The notes below the pieces were generated by a model. The model worked only from the letters and a program-made list of their open reading frames with translations. It was not told the DNA's origin and made no database searches. A DNA stretch of 64,000 bases from Rhabditoides inermis (taxonomy: Eukaryota > Nematoda > Chromadorea > Rhabditida > Rhabditidae): positions 269,501 to 333,500 of the forward strand of contig CAWZYM010000232.1 of the NCBI GenBank assembly GCA_963966185.1, written 5' to 3'. The position numbers and the translations under genes were made by a program. Shown here one piece after another: positions 22,727 through 35,595 of this stretch (within the stretch, counting starts at the first letter, position 1; every line of letters starts with the position of its first letter).

Positions 22727-24365
22727 ATGACCGAACAACAAATTGAAACAAAGGTTAGCTTTGGCTTTGCGTGTTCAATCCATATTGTAATAAAATATAA
22801 GTAATGTATTCTATTTAGAAACTCAGCACAAACAGCAATCTGAATGCAAATGAGTCCGTAACTTCTGCTGACGAAGCATTCAAGAATGAAGACGACTCAG
22901 GTGCGCCATACTATACATTTTTGCACTACAAAAACAAAAACCATCATTCACCATCAGTGTACCGTATTGGCGACGTGAATTGTCGTTGCGTAGATCATGT
23001 AATGAATAAGAAAATCTCACAAAAAGTTTTTTCTGTGTTATAGGCACTGTGTATAACACGCTGCCAGCTCGCCATCATGGACTACTCAAATCAAAGGTTC
23101 AGCACATTTTGTATTTTGTGTAACTTTTTTAAAACATAAATTGTAGGCTCTATCATCATTCGAAGACATCAGCGAGGAAGACGAGGAGAAAGATGCGGTG
23201 AGACACACATATGAAGTACTCATCTGTGCTTCCAGAACCCAGTTGCGAAGCTGCATTGGGCAGATGAGATGCCGCAAGTGCACCACACATTCACTATCCC
23301 GAACAGACAGGGCGCGCCCCACAGAAGCCTGCCAGCGGTCAAGAGAAGAGTGCACAAAAAAAGATCATTCGAGGTGATGGACAGTGAAGATATTACTTAT
23401 CTATTCAGTTTCAGTCGCACCGCAGTCGACATCCATCAATGGCGAGAGAGAAGGTGAGGGTGAGAGTGAACTAGTCTGATCTATTGATCTAAACGTTTTA
23501 CAGAATGAAGCGGAGCTAGAGCAAGACGCTATCGACAAATACTACGAACACAATCACTACACGATCATAGGTAATTTCATATTGACTACAAGCACGTAAT
23601 AGATGATTAGAACACTTCAAGAAGAGACACAACACGCTAAACCGACTGCCTGCATGGTTGAATCAGACCAAGGTAATACATTATAATTCGATCATACAGT
23701 ATCATGTTCATGTAAAAGATGGAAATTTTCCCATAGATACATCCTGATGACGGATCTATCGCTGGTCGGAGTGGAAATAGCATTCGATCGGCGAGATCAA
23801 ATCAAACCATCCTGTCCGTACTACCACCTCCTTCTAACAGTGAGCGAGGATGTGAGGGAGCAAGGCAGAAAGAGAGAGAGAGAGTGAGAGAGAGAGAGGG
23901 AGAGAGAGAGAGAGAAAAAGGAGAGAACGTGGCAGAATTCCGCTCGTCTTTCTACTGGCTGGCCCACCATCACAAGAAGATCGGGCTCCGTCACATTTGC
24001 ATGCTGCTGTTGGTGTTCGGGTGAGCACTATTCAGCAGCATTTCATGTGTGGTGTGAAGAAACATTCAACAAATGTATTTACAATACTCTATAAACACAA
24101 TCCAACACTGAACATTGTAGGTATTCCGTTCTGGGCGCGATAGTGTTCTATTCGATCGAGGCACCCAACGAACACCTCACAGTCAACAGAAATAAGGTGG
24201 GCATGGCAGTCAATCAATAATGCAATACATTATTACAGGTTGTCCTGGATAATACTATATTGGAGTTAGCGGAGGCTCTCATGGCAGCACGGTCTGAGAA
24301 CATCACTTCACTCCTCACACAAATCGAAGTGGCAGAACAAATCAGGGGTGAGAAGGGGGAGAGGT

Positions 24366-24414
<49 letters not shown>

Positions 24415-26058
24415 AAGAGAAATGTCTCAGGAGCCTACGTCCGCCTACTGCAGCTCGAAGGAAAATACATTTTCAGCACATATCACAAGGTTCAAAACTA
24501 ACAGCTCTTCTCTTCACCACAATACCAACCAATCTTGAGGCGTCGGACCCTGCCGAGAACTACGTCTGGACATTTTCCTCCGCTTTCTACTTCTCCTACA
24601 CTGTATACACGACTGTCGGATACGGTGCGTGTTTTCCATTGACATAATGTGATGGTGTCATCTATGCGATTATCAAAGCGGTATTCGAGACATGCAGTTG
24701 ACGTGCTAGAAATGAAGCAACATGATTCTTTTAGGTACAATCTCACCGACGACCACACTAGGACAGATCGTTGTTATGATTTATGGATTCATCTTCGTGC
24801 CCATGACACTTGTGAGATATTGACTTCAAAATTATTAATATAAAACCACGAATTTCAGGTGGTAATTCGTGACCTGGGACAGTGGGCGCTAGTATACCTC
24901 ACAAAGATGTACGCACGAATGCTCATCAATTTCCGGTGAGTGAATAAATAATCGATATACAATAAATCAATCAATACAGCCACGCAAGAGGATTGCATAC
25001 GGAAGACGACGAGAACATCAGTCTGCCAATCAAGTTCTGTCTCACTGTGCTTATATGTAAGTCTATAACTAATTTGCAACAGTGTATCAATATCAAACTC
25101 CATAAATTTTCATGTGTGTTGAATCAAGTTGAATCAGTTAAGGTTCCCAGGAGTAAAGGTCTCAAGACAAGCTCAGTAAGCGTTTATTCGTCAAGGCGGC
25201 CGGCGGCCAGCTTATAAAGTACATCACAGACATGCAAATGGTCATTGGTCTAGACAAGTATAGGCTAATGTGGAATGGGATCAATGTGAACGGCGGGGTC
25301 TTGAGAGCGGGCGTAACGTCCTCTAACAGAATCTATCCTCATTTTCCAGTGTACACTCTGTTCATGACAACTGTGGTCTACCAATACGATTCTATTGGTT
25401 TTGCAGAAGGTGAGCGAGCGAGATGGAGATAGAGAGAGAGAGAGAGAGAGGGGGGGGGAGATGAAGTTCTCTTAGACTCTGGCTTGTCGTTCTACGAGTC
25501 CTTCTACTTCTCCTATCTCACCATCACCACAATCGGATTCGGCGATCTCATGCCAGTCAATCGATCCGTGAGTAGACTTTTACTCACAATAACAGGGCTC
25601 AAAAACCTTACAAAACATTTCAGTCCTCCACTCTCATCTGCCTGATGTTCTTCTTCGGAATGCCGATTATGAAGGTGGACAAATAAACAAACAAGTAAAC
25701 AAGTAAACAAGTGAACAATCCTTGCAGGTAGTGAACCGCGTGACGTACGTGGCATTCGAGAATGGAGTGTTCGGGACGATGACAGTAATCGAGAACCGAC
25801 TGGAAGCACTCCACTACAGAGAAGAGAAGAGAGAAGACGAGGAGGTGATTGGTGTATATATTTTACCTCTGTAGAGCGTATCCAAAAATAGAGTGTTAAT
25901 TCATATTTCGCGACAACATATTTCGTGATTATATTGTCCATAGTTTGATTTCAGTGTTCGTCGTCCAGTCGACACTCCTCTATTGCCAGAACAGCCATTC
26001 CCGATATCGAAGCAGACTCCGTCAGTCAGAGGAGCGACGACGATGACGAAGAGGTGAG

Positions 26059-26108
<50 letters not shown>

Positions 26109-26307
26109 ATTTCTTCTTTTCTTTCTCTATCTCCTCCTTCCGTTATGCACACACCCTCTCCCTCTCTCATTCCCACCCTTGCAGAATCCGAACGAGATGC
26201 TGTCGAACTTGACTGTCCGTTCGATCGCCACCTTCATGTTGTCCCGCTCGGATGTTTATGGGGGTGGCTTCGGGAGAGTCAGCATCCGGAAGAGAGATCT
26301 GCAATAG
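22727..26307 (+). CDS. TWK-type two-pore-domain potassium channel
   Basis: Twenty-three exons chain in phase into 602 aa. A long cytoplasmic N-terminus (about 220 aa, acidic then basic) leads to helix 1 (RHICMLLLVFGYSVLGAIVF) and YSIEAPNE, a large extracellular cap with an NIT glycosylation site, pore loop 1 (YTTVGYG, G at 346), helices 2-3 (QIVVMIYGFIFVPMTLVV, PIKFCLTVLILYTLFMTTVV), pore loop 2 (TITTIGFGD, 458-466), helix 4 (SSTLICLMFFFGMPIMKVV) and a cytoplasmic tail with acidic runs. TxGYG/TxGFG selectivity filters and four helices define K2P leak channels, which dimerise and set resting potential in nerve and muscle; nematodes have many TWK paralogues. Exons 14-23 (24540 onward) are duplicated downstream. 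The gene is complete here; no exact orthologue is assigned. Confidence 0.95.
24367..24421. repeat. GA microsatellite in K2P intron 12
   Basis: A GA tract occupies the intron between exons 24239-24347 and 24431-24489. It lies just outside the duplicated segment. Confidence 0.9.
26066..26108. repeat. CT microsatellite in last K2P intron
   Basis: A CT tract lies in the intron before the final K2P exon. The corresponding tract in the second copy (from 34,688) is 8 bp shorter, the main difference between the two duplicated segments. Confidence 0.92.
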
Positions 26308-26947
26308 GGCCGCACCTCGCTTGTTATCATCGGATCAGTGCATTCCTCGACTGTTTGGCAACTTTGGCACCTATTTATATCAATGCTTCAGTGTATTGTA
26401 CGCTTAACCGATTAGCTTGTACATTAGCGAGTTGCCTAAAGTTTTCATATTGCAATGTATTTTTTTTTCAAACTTCTGTCCTTTAAACAAACACTTTACT
26501 CTTTAAATCTTATTCTTCCGAGCGAATGATCGAATATCGCTGTAGAAATTAAAATCATTTAAACATCCAAAATCATATTTTTTCAAAGATAGCTCACTAT
26601 TTCTCTTATAAATTTGTTCAAATGTTCGGAATTATTGTGTGATAACTTCTCATCTCGACCGAGAGAATTGCTAAATCGTTTAAATGGAGGGATACCTTAT
26701 ATTTATCATTTATGATTTATATGTATAGCCTTGCACAAATTCCTAACTAAAAAGCAAAGTGATGAAATTTTATACATGTTTTGCTGTTCTGTTCTGTTCT
26801 GTTTGAGGGTAGGTTGAACAACTTATTACTATTCCCTTATCCTTATCAGCTCACAACTACATATTTCAAGCAGTATCGTGGGTGTTGATTGAAAACAGCT
26901 TGTACGAAGTGTGTTTATCTTGTGACGAGAGTGTGGAATGCATGCAG
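26308..26947. other. K2P 3' UTR and legumain upstream DNA
   Basis: AT-rich spacer of about 640 bp between the K2P stop and the legumain TATA box. It has a short TTCTG tandem run at about 26,783-26,801 (CTGTTCTGTTCTGTTCTG). No exon or RNA gene is seen. An identical spacer is present in the second copy at 34,925-35,564. Confidence 0.5.
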
Positions 26948-26954
26948 TATAAAA
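26948..26954 (+). promoter_or_regulatory. TATA box of legumain copy 1
   Basis: TATAAAA lies 25 bp before the start codon. TTTCAG follows at 26,966-26,971, eight bases before the ATG, which could be a spliced-leader acceptor. The same arrangement is kept in the second copy (TATAAAA at 35,565-35,571). Confidence 0.6.
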
Positions 26955-26978
26955 GGGAGGTAGACTTTCAGTGGAGCA

Positions 26979-29073
26979 ATGTGGAGGATCGCAATGCTCG
27001 CTGGGTCTCTTCTCATCGTCGCACTCGCAGTGCCTGCGCTATTCGCTGCGATGAGAAGCGGAAACGAGTGAGTGTCCCACCTGTTTTCATAGTCACTTCG
27101 TTCAGATCCGTTCTCTTCAACGGCAACAACGACGGCATTTGGTGTGTTCTGATCGCGGGTTCGAATACGTGGATCAACTATCGCCACCAGGCGGACGTCG
27201 CCCACGCATACCATCTGCTGAGGAACAACGGCATTCCCGAAGACCGCATCGTCACCATGATGTATGATGATATCGCCTACAACCCGAGGTCAGCATACGC
27301 CTCAAACACCGTTGTCCACAACCAATAGTAATTTGCAGCAACCCTCTGCCCGGCACTATCTACAACCGACCTGCCGGTCCAAATGTGTATGACGGACTCA
27401 AAATTGACTACACGGTATGTTTGTGAAAGAAATCATCATGGAATTCATTATTCAGGGCGCTGACGTGAACGCGGATAACTTCCTGGCTGTTCTGTCTGGA
27501 AAGAAGACACAGGTGGCAGGAAAGGGGACCGGCAGGGTGATTGAGAGGTGAGAAAATCTGTCAAACAAGTAAGCAATACATACGTCTGCAGTGCCTCTTC
27601 CTCGAACGTGTTCGTCTTCTACGCAGACCATGGAGGAGTGGGAATCCTTGGCATGCCTTCTGGTCGGGTCCTCACCAGCACCGAACTCACCGCAACCCTG
27701 CAGCGGATGAAGGTGCGTAGCGTGTGACGTGTTTTGCACACACTTCCATACACTTGCAGGCCGATCACAGGTTCGACAAGCTCGTCATGTACATCGAGGC
27801 GTGCGAGGCTGGGTCCATGCTCTCATCACTCAGCCACAACATTCAAGGTACATCAGACAACTTACTTACACAAACTACAGTATACTCACGCATACTTACA
27901 GTATATGGTGTGACCGCGTCGGATCCCACGGAGTCATCCTGGGCGGCGTACTGTAGCGGGTGGAAAGGGCTGCCGTGTCTCGGAGACGCTTTCTCGGTGC
28001 AGTGGATGGAAGATACTGAGAAAGTAAGTGGAGAGAGAGGAAGGAAGAGGGGAGGGATAGAGAGAGAGGAGAGAGGGAAAGGGAAACAGAGACAGAGAGA
28101 AAGAGAGATGGGGGAAAAGAGAGGGAGAGAGAAGATAAAGAGAGTGAGAGAGAGAAAGAAGAGAGTGAGAGGGAGATAGAGAAGGAAAGAGAGCGGAAGA
28201 GAGAGGGGAAGGAGAGATACATTGCAGCACAACTCCGTGGACTACTCTCTCGAGTCGCAATACGTGGACGTGAAGCGCCGTGTCTATTTCTCCCACGTCA
28301 GCCAGTATGGCACCCTCAAGTACACTGGAGAGGCTATAGCAGAGTTCCAGGTAAATCACACACAAGTCCCACCTTTCATCGTTGACCACTGCGCCCATAC
28401 ACTACCACTGCACCAGTGATTTATCGATTTGATCACTTGACTTGAAGGGTGTTGGCGTCTCGTCCTCTCCACTCGACAACTCTTCGCACACATCCCTCTC
28501 TGCTTCTTCCGTCATGCGATCCGAACTATGGAGGGTGCAGGATGTGCCTGCCATGTTCTACAAAAGACAGATGGCAGCCGCCACCAATGACAGCAAGGCA
28601 CTGTGGTACGGCAAGGTGGAGACACTACAGAAGGTAGACAGAGAGAGGGAGAAAGAGGGAGACAGAGAGGGAGAGAAAGGATGTTCAGAAGCGTGCCTAC
28701 CTCCACGGTCTCATTCAATCCATTGTGTCTTCCCTGGAGAGCGACGAGAAAGAGGTATGCAACAACTCTTTTGTATCAATCATACACTTGCATTGTGCAT
28801 TCAGATCGACCGCGTTCTCTCCGCCAAGTCTGTTCTCTCGAGTGAGAGGGAGTGCCACGAAGTGGTCATCCGACACTTTGATGAGCACTGCATGCGGTTC
28901 AGCCAGGTCTGTCAGCCATTCTCCTCCCCTCATCCACGCCCCTCTCGCAGAACCCGCGCACCTTCCACTACTCTTCCACATTTGCCAACCTGTGTGCCGA
29001 ACATCCCGCCCGCAACATCACGGCTGTACTCAATGACAAGTGCATGTACATCGAATACCAGGACATCGAGTGA
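26979..29073 (+). CDS. Legumain (asparaginyl endopeptidase), copy 1
   Basis: Twelve exons (26979-27067, 27106-27288, 27339-27414, 27456-27547, 27592-27712, 27760-27847, 27902-28023, 28228-28350, 28448-28633, 28689-28754, 28805-28906, 28951-29073) give 456 aa, a normal prolegumain length. A signal peptide ([20 protein letters not shown]) sends it to the endolysosome. Peptidase family C13 marks are clear: [49 protein letters not shown], catalytic His160 in FYADHGG, and catalytic Cys202 in [10 protein letters not shown]. The C-terminal prodomain (from about exon 9) carries the cysteines of the legumain stabilisation module ([36 protein letters not shown]). It cleaves after Asn in lysosomal or gut proteolysis. 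The exon 9 acceptor (CTTGAAG) is atypical. Confidence 0.95.
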
Positions 29074-29181
29074 TTCGACATCTTTCTTTATACTCTGTAA
29101 TTTGTAATTATTTGTACATAATGAAAGAATCGGATTAAAATTTTGATAAAATCAAATTATAAAGTGGATGAATTGTGTGAA

Positions 29182-32100
29182 TGATCGGGGCGTTACGTTC
29201 CACACCCTAATCACGCCACGCGCGTACCTTTCATGAATGGACGAAGACCTGGCGAATATGTTGGTTAGCTGAATATGTGTAGATTGCTGACTGCTGCAGT
29301 AAAGTTAAATTGTTCAGCGCGTGGCGTTACCCTCACACCCTAATCATCTAATAAAGTTACCCTCACACCCTAATCATCTAAAGTCGTATTGTTCATGAAA
29401 GGTACGCGCGTGGCGTTACCTTCAACATTCTGATTATTCTACAAAGTTTTAGTGTTCATGAAAGGTACGCGCGTGGCGTTACCTTCCACATTCTAAGTAT
29501 TCTACAAAGTTTTAGTGTTCATGAAAGGTACGCGCGTGGCGTTACCTTCCACATTCTAATTATTCTACAAAGTTTTAGTGTTCTTGAAAGGTACGCGCGT
29601 GGCGTTACCTTCCACATTCTAAGTATTCTACAAAATTTTAGTGTTCATGAAAGGTACGCGCGTGGCGTTACCTTCCACATTCTAAGTATTCTACAAAGTT
29701 TTAGTGTTCATGAAAGGTACGCGCGTGGCGTTACCTTCCACATTCTAATTATTCTTCAAAGTTTTTGTGTTCATGAAAGGTACGCGCGTGGCGTTACCTT
29801 CCACATTCTAATTATTCTACAAAGTTTTAGTGTTCATGAAAGGTACGCGCGTGGCGTTACCTTCCACATTCTAATTATTCTACAAAGTTTTAGTGTTCAT
29901 GAAAGGTACGCGCGTGGCGTTACCTTCCACATTCTAATTATTCTACAAAGTTTCAGTGTTCATGAAAGGTACGCGCGTGGCGTTACCTTTCACATTCTAA
30001 TTATTCTACAAAGTTTTAGTGTTCATGAAAGGTACGCGCGTGGCGTTACCTTCCACATTCTAATTATTCTACAAAGTTTTAGTGTTTATGAAAGGTACGC
30101 GCGTGGCGTTACCTTCCACATTCTAAGTATTCTACAAAGTTTTAGTGTTCATGAAAGGTACGCGCGTGGCGTTACCTTTCACATTCTAATTATTCTACAA
30201 AGTTTTAGTGTTCATGAAAGGTACGCGCGTGGCGTTACCTTTCACATTCTAATTATTCTACAAAGTTTTAGTGTTCATGAAAGGTACGCGCGTGGCGTTA
30301 CCTTCCACATTCTAATTATTCTACAAAGTTTTAGTGTTCATGAAAGGTACGCGCGTGGCGTTACCTTCCACATTCTAATTATTCTACAAAATTTTAGTGT
30401 TCATGAAAGGTACGCGCGTGGCGTTACCTTCCACATTCTAAGTATTCTACAAAGTTTTAGTGTTCATGAAAAGTAAGCGCGTGGCGTTACCTTCCACATT
30501 CTAACTATTCTACAAAGTTTTAGTGTTCATGAAAGGTACGCGCGTGGCGTTACCTTCCACATTCTAATTATTCTACAAAGTTTTAGTGTTCATGAAAGGT
30601 ACGCGCGTGGCGTTACCTTCCACATTCTAATTATTCTTCAAAGTTTTTGTGTTCATGAAAGGTACGCGCGTGGCGTTACCTTCCACATTCTAATTATTCT
30701 ACAAAGTTTTAGTGTTCATGAAAGGTACGCGCGTGGCGTTACCTTCCACATTCTAATTATTCTACAAAGTTTTAGTGTTCATGAAAGGTACGCGCGTGGC
30801 GTTACCTTCCACATTCTAATTATTCTACAAAGTTTCAGTGTTCATGAAAGGTACGCGCGTGGCGTTACCTTTCACATTCTAATTATTCTACAAAGTTTTA
30901 GTGTTCATGAAAAGTACGCGCGTGGCGTTACCTTCCACATCCTGATTATTCTACAAAGTTTTAGTGTTGATGAAAGGTACGCGCGTGGCGTTACCTTCCA
31001 GATGTGTTCATGAAAGGTACGCGCGTGGCGTTACCTTCCACATCCTAATTATTCTACAAAGTTTTAATGTTCATGAAAGGTATGCGCGTGGCGTTACCTT
31101 CCACATTCTAATCATTCAACAAAGTTTTAGTGTTCCTGAAAGGTACGCGCGTGGCGTTACCTTCCAGATTCTAATTACTCTACAAAGTTTAGTGTTGATG
31201 AAAGGTACGCGCGTGGCGTTACCTTTCACATTCTAATTATTCTACAAAGTTTTAGTGTTGATGAAAGGTACGCGCGTGGCGTCACCTTCCACATCCTAAT
31301 TATTCTACAAAGTTTTAGTGTTCATGAAAGGTACGCGCGTGGCGTTACCTTCCACATCCTAATTATTCTACAAAGTTTTAGTGTTCATGAAAGGTACGCG
31401 CGTGGCGTTACCTTCCACATCCTAATTATTCTACAAAGTTTTAGTGTTCATGAAAGGTACGCGCGTGGCGTTACCTTCCACATCCTAATTATTCTACAAA
31501 GTTTTAATGTTCATGAAAAGTACGCGCGTGGCGTTACCTTCCACATCCTGATTATTCTACAAAGTTTTAGTGTTGATGAAAGGTACGCGCGTGGCGTTAC
31601 CTTCCAGATGTGTTCATGAAAGGTACGCGCGTGGCGTTACCTTCCACATCCTAATTATTCTACAAAGTTTTAATGTTCATGAAAGGTATGCGCGTGGCGT
31701 TACCTTCCACATTCTAATCATTCTACAAAGTTTTAGTGTTCCTGAAAGGTACGCGCGTGGCGTTACCTTCCAGATTCTAATTACTCTACAAAGTTTTAGT
31801 GTTGATGAAAGGTACGCGCGTGGCGTTACCTTTCACATTCTAATTATTCTACAAAGTTTTAGTGTTGATGAAAGGTACGCGCGTGGCGTTACCTACCACA
31901 TTCTAATTATTCTACAAAGTTTTAGTGTTCGTGAAAGGTACGCGCATGGCGTTACCTTCTACATTCTAAGTATTCTACAAAGTTTTAGTGTTCATGAAAG
32001 GTACGCGCGTGGCGTTACCTTCCACATTCTAATTATTCTACAAAGTTTTAGTGTTCATGAAAGGTACGCGCGTGGCGTTACCTTCCACATTCTAATTATT

Positions 32101-33116
32101 CTACAAAGTTTTAGTGTTCATGAAAGGTACGCGCGTGGCGTTACCTTCCACATCCTAATTATTCTACAAAGTTTTAGTGTTGATGAAAGGTACGCGCGTG
32201 GCGTTACCTTCCAGATGTGTTTATTAAAGGTACGCGCGTGGCGTAACCTTCCACATTCTAATTATTCTACAAAGTTTTAGTGTTCATGAAAGGTACGCGC
32301 GTGGCGTTACCTTCCACATCCTAATCATCTGATAACGTTTTATTGTTAATGAAAGGTACGCGCGTGGCGTTGCCTTCCACATCCTAATTATTCTACAAAG
32401 TTTTAGTGTTCATGAAAGGTACGCGCGTGGCGTTACCTTCCAGATGTGTTCATGAAAGGTACGCGCGTGGCGTTACCTTCCACATCCTAATTATTCTACA
32501 AAGTTTTAATGTTCATGAAAGGTATGCGCGTGGCGTTACCTTCCACATTCTAATCATTCTACAAAGTTTTAGTGTTCCTGAAAGGTACGCGCGTGGCGTT
32601 ACCTTCCAGATTCTAATTACTCTACAAAGTTTAGTGTTGATGAAAGGTACGCGCGTGGCGTTACCTTTCACATTCTAATTATTCTACAAAGTTTTAGTGT
32701 TGATGAAAGGTACGCGCGTGGCGTTACCTTCCACATCCTAATTATTCTACAAAGTTTTAGTGTTCATTAAAGGTACGCGCGTGGCGTAACCTTCCACATT
32801 CTAATTATTCTACAAAGTTTTAGTGTTCATGAAAGGTACGCGCGTGGCGTTACCTTCCACATCCTAATCATCTGATAACGTTTTATTGTTCATGAAAGGT
32901 ACGCGCGTGGCGTTACCTTCCACATCCTAATTATTCTACAAAGTTTTAGTGTTCATGAAAGGTACGCGCGTGGCGTTACCTTCCACATCCTAATTATTCT
33001 ACAAAGTTTTAGTGTTCATGAAAGGTACGCGCGTGGCGTTACCTTCCACATCCTAATTATTCTACAAAGTTTTAATGTTCATGAAAGGTACGCGCGTGGC
33101 GTTACCTTCCACATCC
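29182..33116 (+). repeat. 63-bp satellite array, block 1
   Basis: Direct tandem repeats with a 63-bp monomer whose core is GGTACGCGCGTGGCGTTACC, followed by an AT-rich half ending ACAAAGTTTTAGTGTTCATG. The first 200 bp are degenerate. Variants recur: a type with AATCATCTGATAACG in the AT-rich half, and a truncated 40-bp monomer reading TTCCAGATGTGTTCATG. The array starts about 110 bp after the legumain stop and ends abruptly at the junction with the second duplicated segment. Confidence 0.98.
29213..29237 (-). repeat. Inverted satellite fragment at array edge
   Basis: Twenty-five bases read as the satellite core in reverse orientation (ACGCCACGCGCGTACC then TTTCATGAA), directly after a forward half-monomer at 29,190-29,212. 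All clear monomers that follow are forward. The same fragment is at 37,830-37,854 in the second copy. Confidence 0.85.
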
Positions 33117-33272
33117 TCAAAACTAACAGCTCTTCTCTTCACCACAATACCAACCAATCTTGAGGCGTCGGACCCTGCCGAGAACTACGTCTGGACATTT
33201 TCCTCCGCTTTCTACTTCTCCTACACTGTATACACGACTGTCGGATACGGTGCGTGTTTTCCATTGACATAA
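33075..33272 (+). CDS. Satellite/K2P chimeric reading frame
   Basis: An ATG in the last satellite monomer opens a frame (MFMKGTRVALPSTSSKL) that crosses the duplication junction at 33,116 and runs in frame into the first pore exon of the truncated K2P copy (EASDPAENYVWTF ... TTVGYG). If transcribed, and spliced at the normal donor (33,249), it could give a short-headed channel lacking helix 1. There is no evidence of expression; the in-frame match may be chance. Confidence 0.25.
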   Translation: MFMKGTRVALPSTSSKLTALLFTTIPTNLEASDPAENYVWTFSSAFYFSYTVYTTVGYGACFPLT

Positions 33273-34687
33273 TGTGATGGTGTCATCTATGCGATTATCA
33301 AAGCGGTATTCGAGACATGCAGTTGACGTGCTAGAAATGAAGCAACATGATTCTTTTAGGTACAATCTCACCGACGACCACACTAGGACAGATCGTTGTT
33401 ATGATTTATGGATTCATCTTCGTGCCCATGACACTTGTGAGATATTGACTTCAAAATTATTAATATAAAACCACGAATTTCAGGTGGTAATTCGTGACCT
33501 GGGACAGTGGGCGCTAGTATACCTCACAAAGATGTACGCACGAATGCTCATCAATTTCCGGTGAGTGAATAAATAATCGATATACAATAAATCAATCAAT
33601 ACAGCCACGCAAGAGGATTGCATACGGAAGACGACGAGAACATCAGTCTGCCAATCAAGTTCTGTCTCACTGTGCTTATATGTAAGTCTATAACTAATTT
33701 GCAACAGTGTATCAATATCAAACTCCATAAATTTTCATGTGTGTTGAATCAAGTTGAATCAGTTAAGGTTCCCAGGAGTAAAGGTCTCAAGACAAGCTCA
33801 GTAAGCGTTTATTCGTCAAGGCGGCCGGCGGCCAGCTTATAAAGTACATCACAGACATGCAAATGGTCATTGGTCTAGACAAGTATAGGCTAATGTGGAA
33901 TGGGATCAATGTGAACGGCGGGGTCTTGAGAGCGGGCGTAACGTCCTCTAACAGAATCTATCCTCATTTTCCAGTGTACACTCTGTTCATGACAACTGTG
34001 GTCTACCAATACGATTCTATTGGTTTTGCAGAAGGTGAGCGAGCGAGATGGAGATAGAGAGAGAGAGAGAGAGGGGGGGGGGGAGATGAAGTTCTCTTAG
34101 ACTCTGGCTTGTCGTTCTACGAGTCCTTCTACTTCTCCTATCTCACCATCACCACAATCGGATTCGGCGATCTCATGCCAGTCAATCGATCCGTGAGTAG
34201 ACTTTTACTCACAATAACAGGGCTCAAAAACCTTACAAAACATTTCAGTCCTCCACTCTCATCTGCCTGATGTTCTTCTTCGGAATGCCGATTATGAAGG
34301 TGGACAAATAAACAAACAAGTAAACAAGTAAACAAGTGAACAATCCTTGCAGGTAGTGAACCGCGTGACGTACGTGGCATTCGAGAATGGAGTGTTCGGG
34401 ACGATGACAGTAATCGAGAACCGACTGGAAGCACTCCACTACAGAGAAGAGAAGAGAGAAGACGAGGAGGTGATTGGTGTATATATTTTACCTCTGTAGA
34501 GCGTATCCAAAAATAGAGTGTTAATTCATATTTCGCGACAACATATTTCGTGATTATATTGTCCATAGTTTGATTTCAGTGTTCGTCGTCCAGTCGACAC
34601 TCCTCTATTGCCAGAACAGCCATTCCCGATATCGAAGCAGACTCCGTCAGTCAGAGGAGCGACGACGATGACGAAGAGGTGAGAGGG

Positions 34688-34725
<38 letters not shown>

Positions 34726-34924
34726 ATTTCTTCTTTTCTTTCTCTATCTCCTCCTTCCGTTATGCACACACCCTCTCCCTCTCTCATTCCCACCCTTGCA
34801 GAATCCGAACGAGATGCTGTCGAACTTGACTGTCCGTTCGATCGCCACCTTCATGTTGTCCCGCTCGGATGTTTATGGGGGTGGCTTCGGGAGAGTCAGC
34901 ATCCGGAAGAGAGATCTGCAATAG
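33165..34924 (+). pseudogene. 5'-truncated K2P channel copy
   Basis: This copy keeps the sequence of K2P exons 14-23: pore loop 1 (TTVGYG), helices 2-4, pore loop 2 (TTIGFGD) and the acidic tail, with splice sites and reading frame intact. It lacks exons 1-13, so the N-terminus, helix 1 and the cap are missing; satellite replaces them. Without helix 1 it should not form a normal channel, hence the pseudogene call. The absence of any disabling change shows the duplication is recent or is an assembly effect. Confidence 0.85.
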
Positions 34925-35595
34925 GGCCGCACCTCGCTTGTTATCATCGGATCAGTGCATTCCTCGACTGTTTGGCAACTTTGGCACCTATTTATATCAA
35001 TGCTTCAGTGTATTGTACGCTTAACCGATTAGCTTGTACATTAGCGAGTTGCCTAAAGTTTTCATATTGCAATGTATTTTTTTTTCAAACTTCTGTCCTT
35101 TAAACAAACACTTTACTCTTTAAATCTTATTCTTCCGAGCGAATGATCGAATATCGCTGTAGAAATTAAAATCATTTAAACATCCAAAATCATATTTTTT
35201 CAAAGATAGCTCACTATTTCTCTTATAAATTTGTTCAAATGTTCGGAATTATTGTGTGATAACTTCTCATCTCGACCGAGAGAATTGCTAAATCGTTTAA
35301 ATGGAGGGATACCTTATATTTATCATTTATGATTTATATGTATAGCCTTGCACAAATTCCTAACTAAAAAGCAAAGTGATGAAATTTTATACATGTTTTG
35401 CTGTTCTGTTCTGTTCTGTTTGAGGGTAGGTTGAACAACTTATTACTATTCCCTTATCCTTATCAGCTCACAACTACATATTTCAAGCAGTATCGTGGGT
35501 GTTGATTGAAAACAGCTTGTACGAAGTGTGTTTATCTTGTGACGAGAGTGTGGAATGCATGCAGTATAAAAGGGAGGTAGACTTTCAGTGGAGCA

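Larger units (their letters stand above)
24492..33116 (+). repeat. Segmental duplication, copy 1
   Basis: This 8,625-bp segment begins two bases into K2P intron 13, includes K2P exons 14-23, the complete legumain gene and about 3.9 kb of satellite, and is followed at once by a second copy. Translated stretches, intron sequences and satellite variants are the same in both copies. The differences I could see are in a GA/G run near 25,430-25,460 and a CT tract near 26,066, where this copy is 8 bp longer. Confidence 0.95.

Noticed and set aside
28042..28179. Arg/Glu-rich frame continuing legumain exon 7
   Set aside because: It is a GA-rich intron; the next exon (28,228) joins in phase to the exon ending at 28,023.
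31570..32280. 236-codon frame of 21-residue repeats (HERYARGVTFHILIILQS)
   Set aside because: It exists because the monomer is 63 bp and lacks stops in that frame; 40-bp monomers shift it and TGATAA-bearing monomers end it, with no sign of selection for coding.
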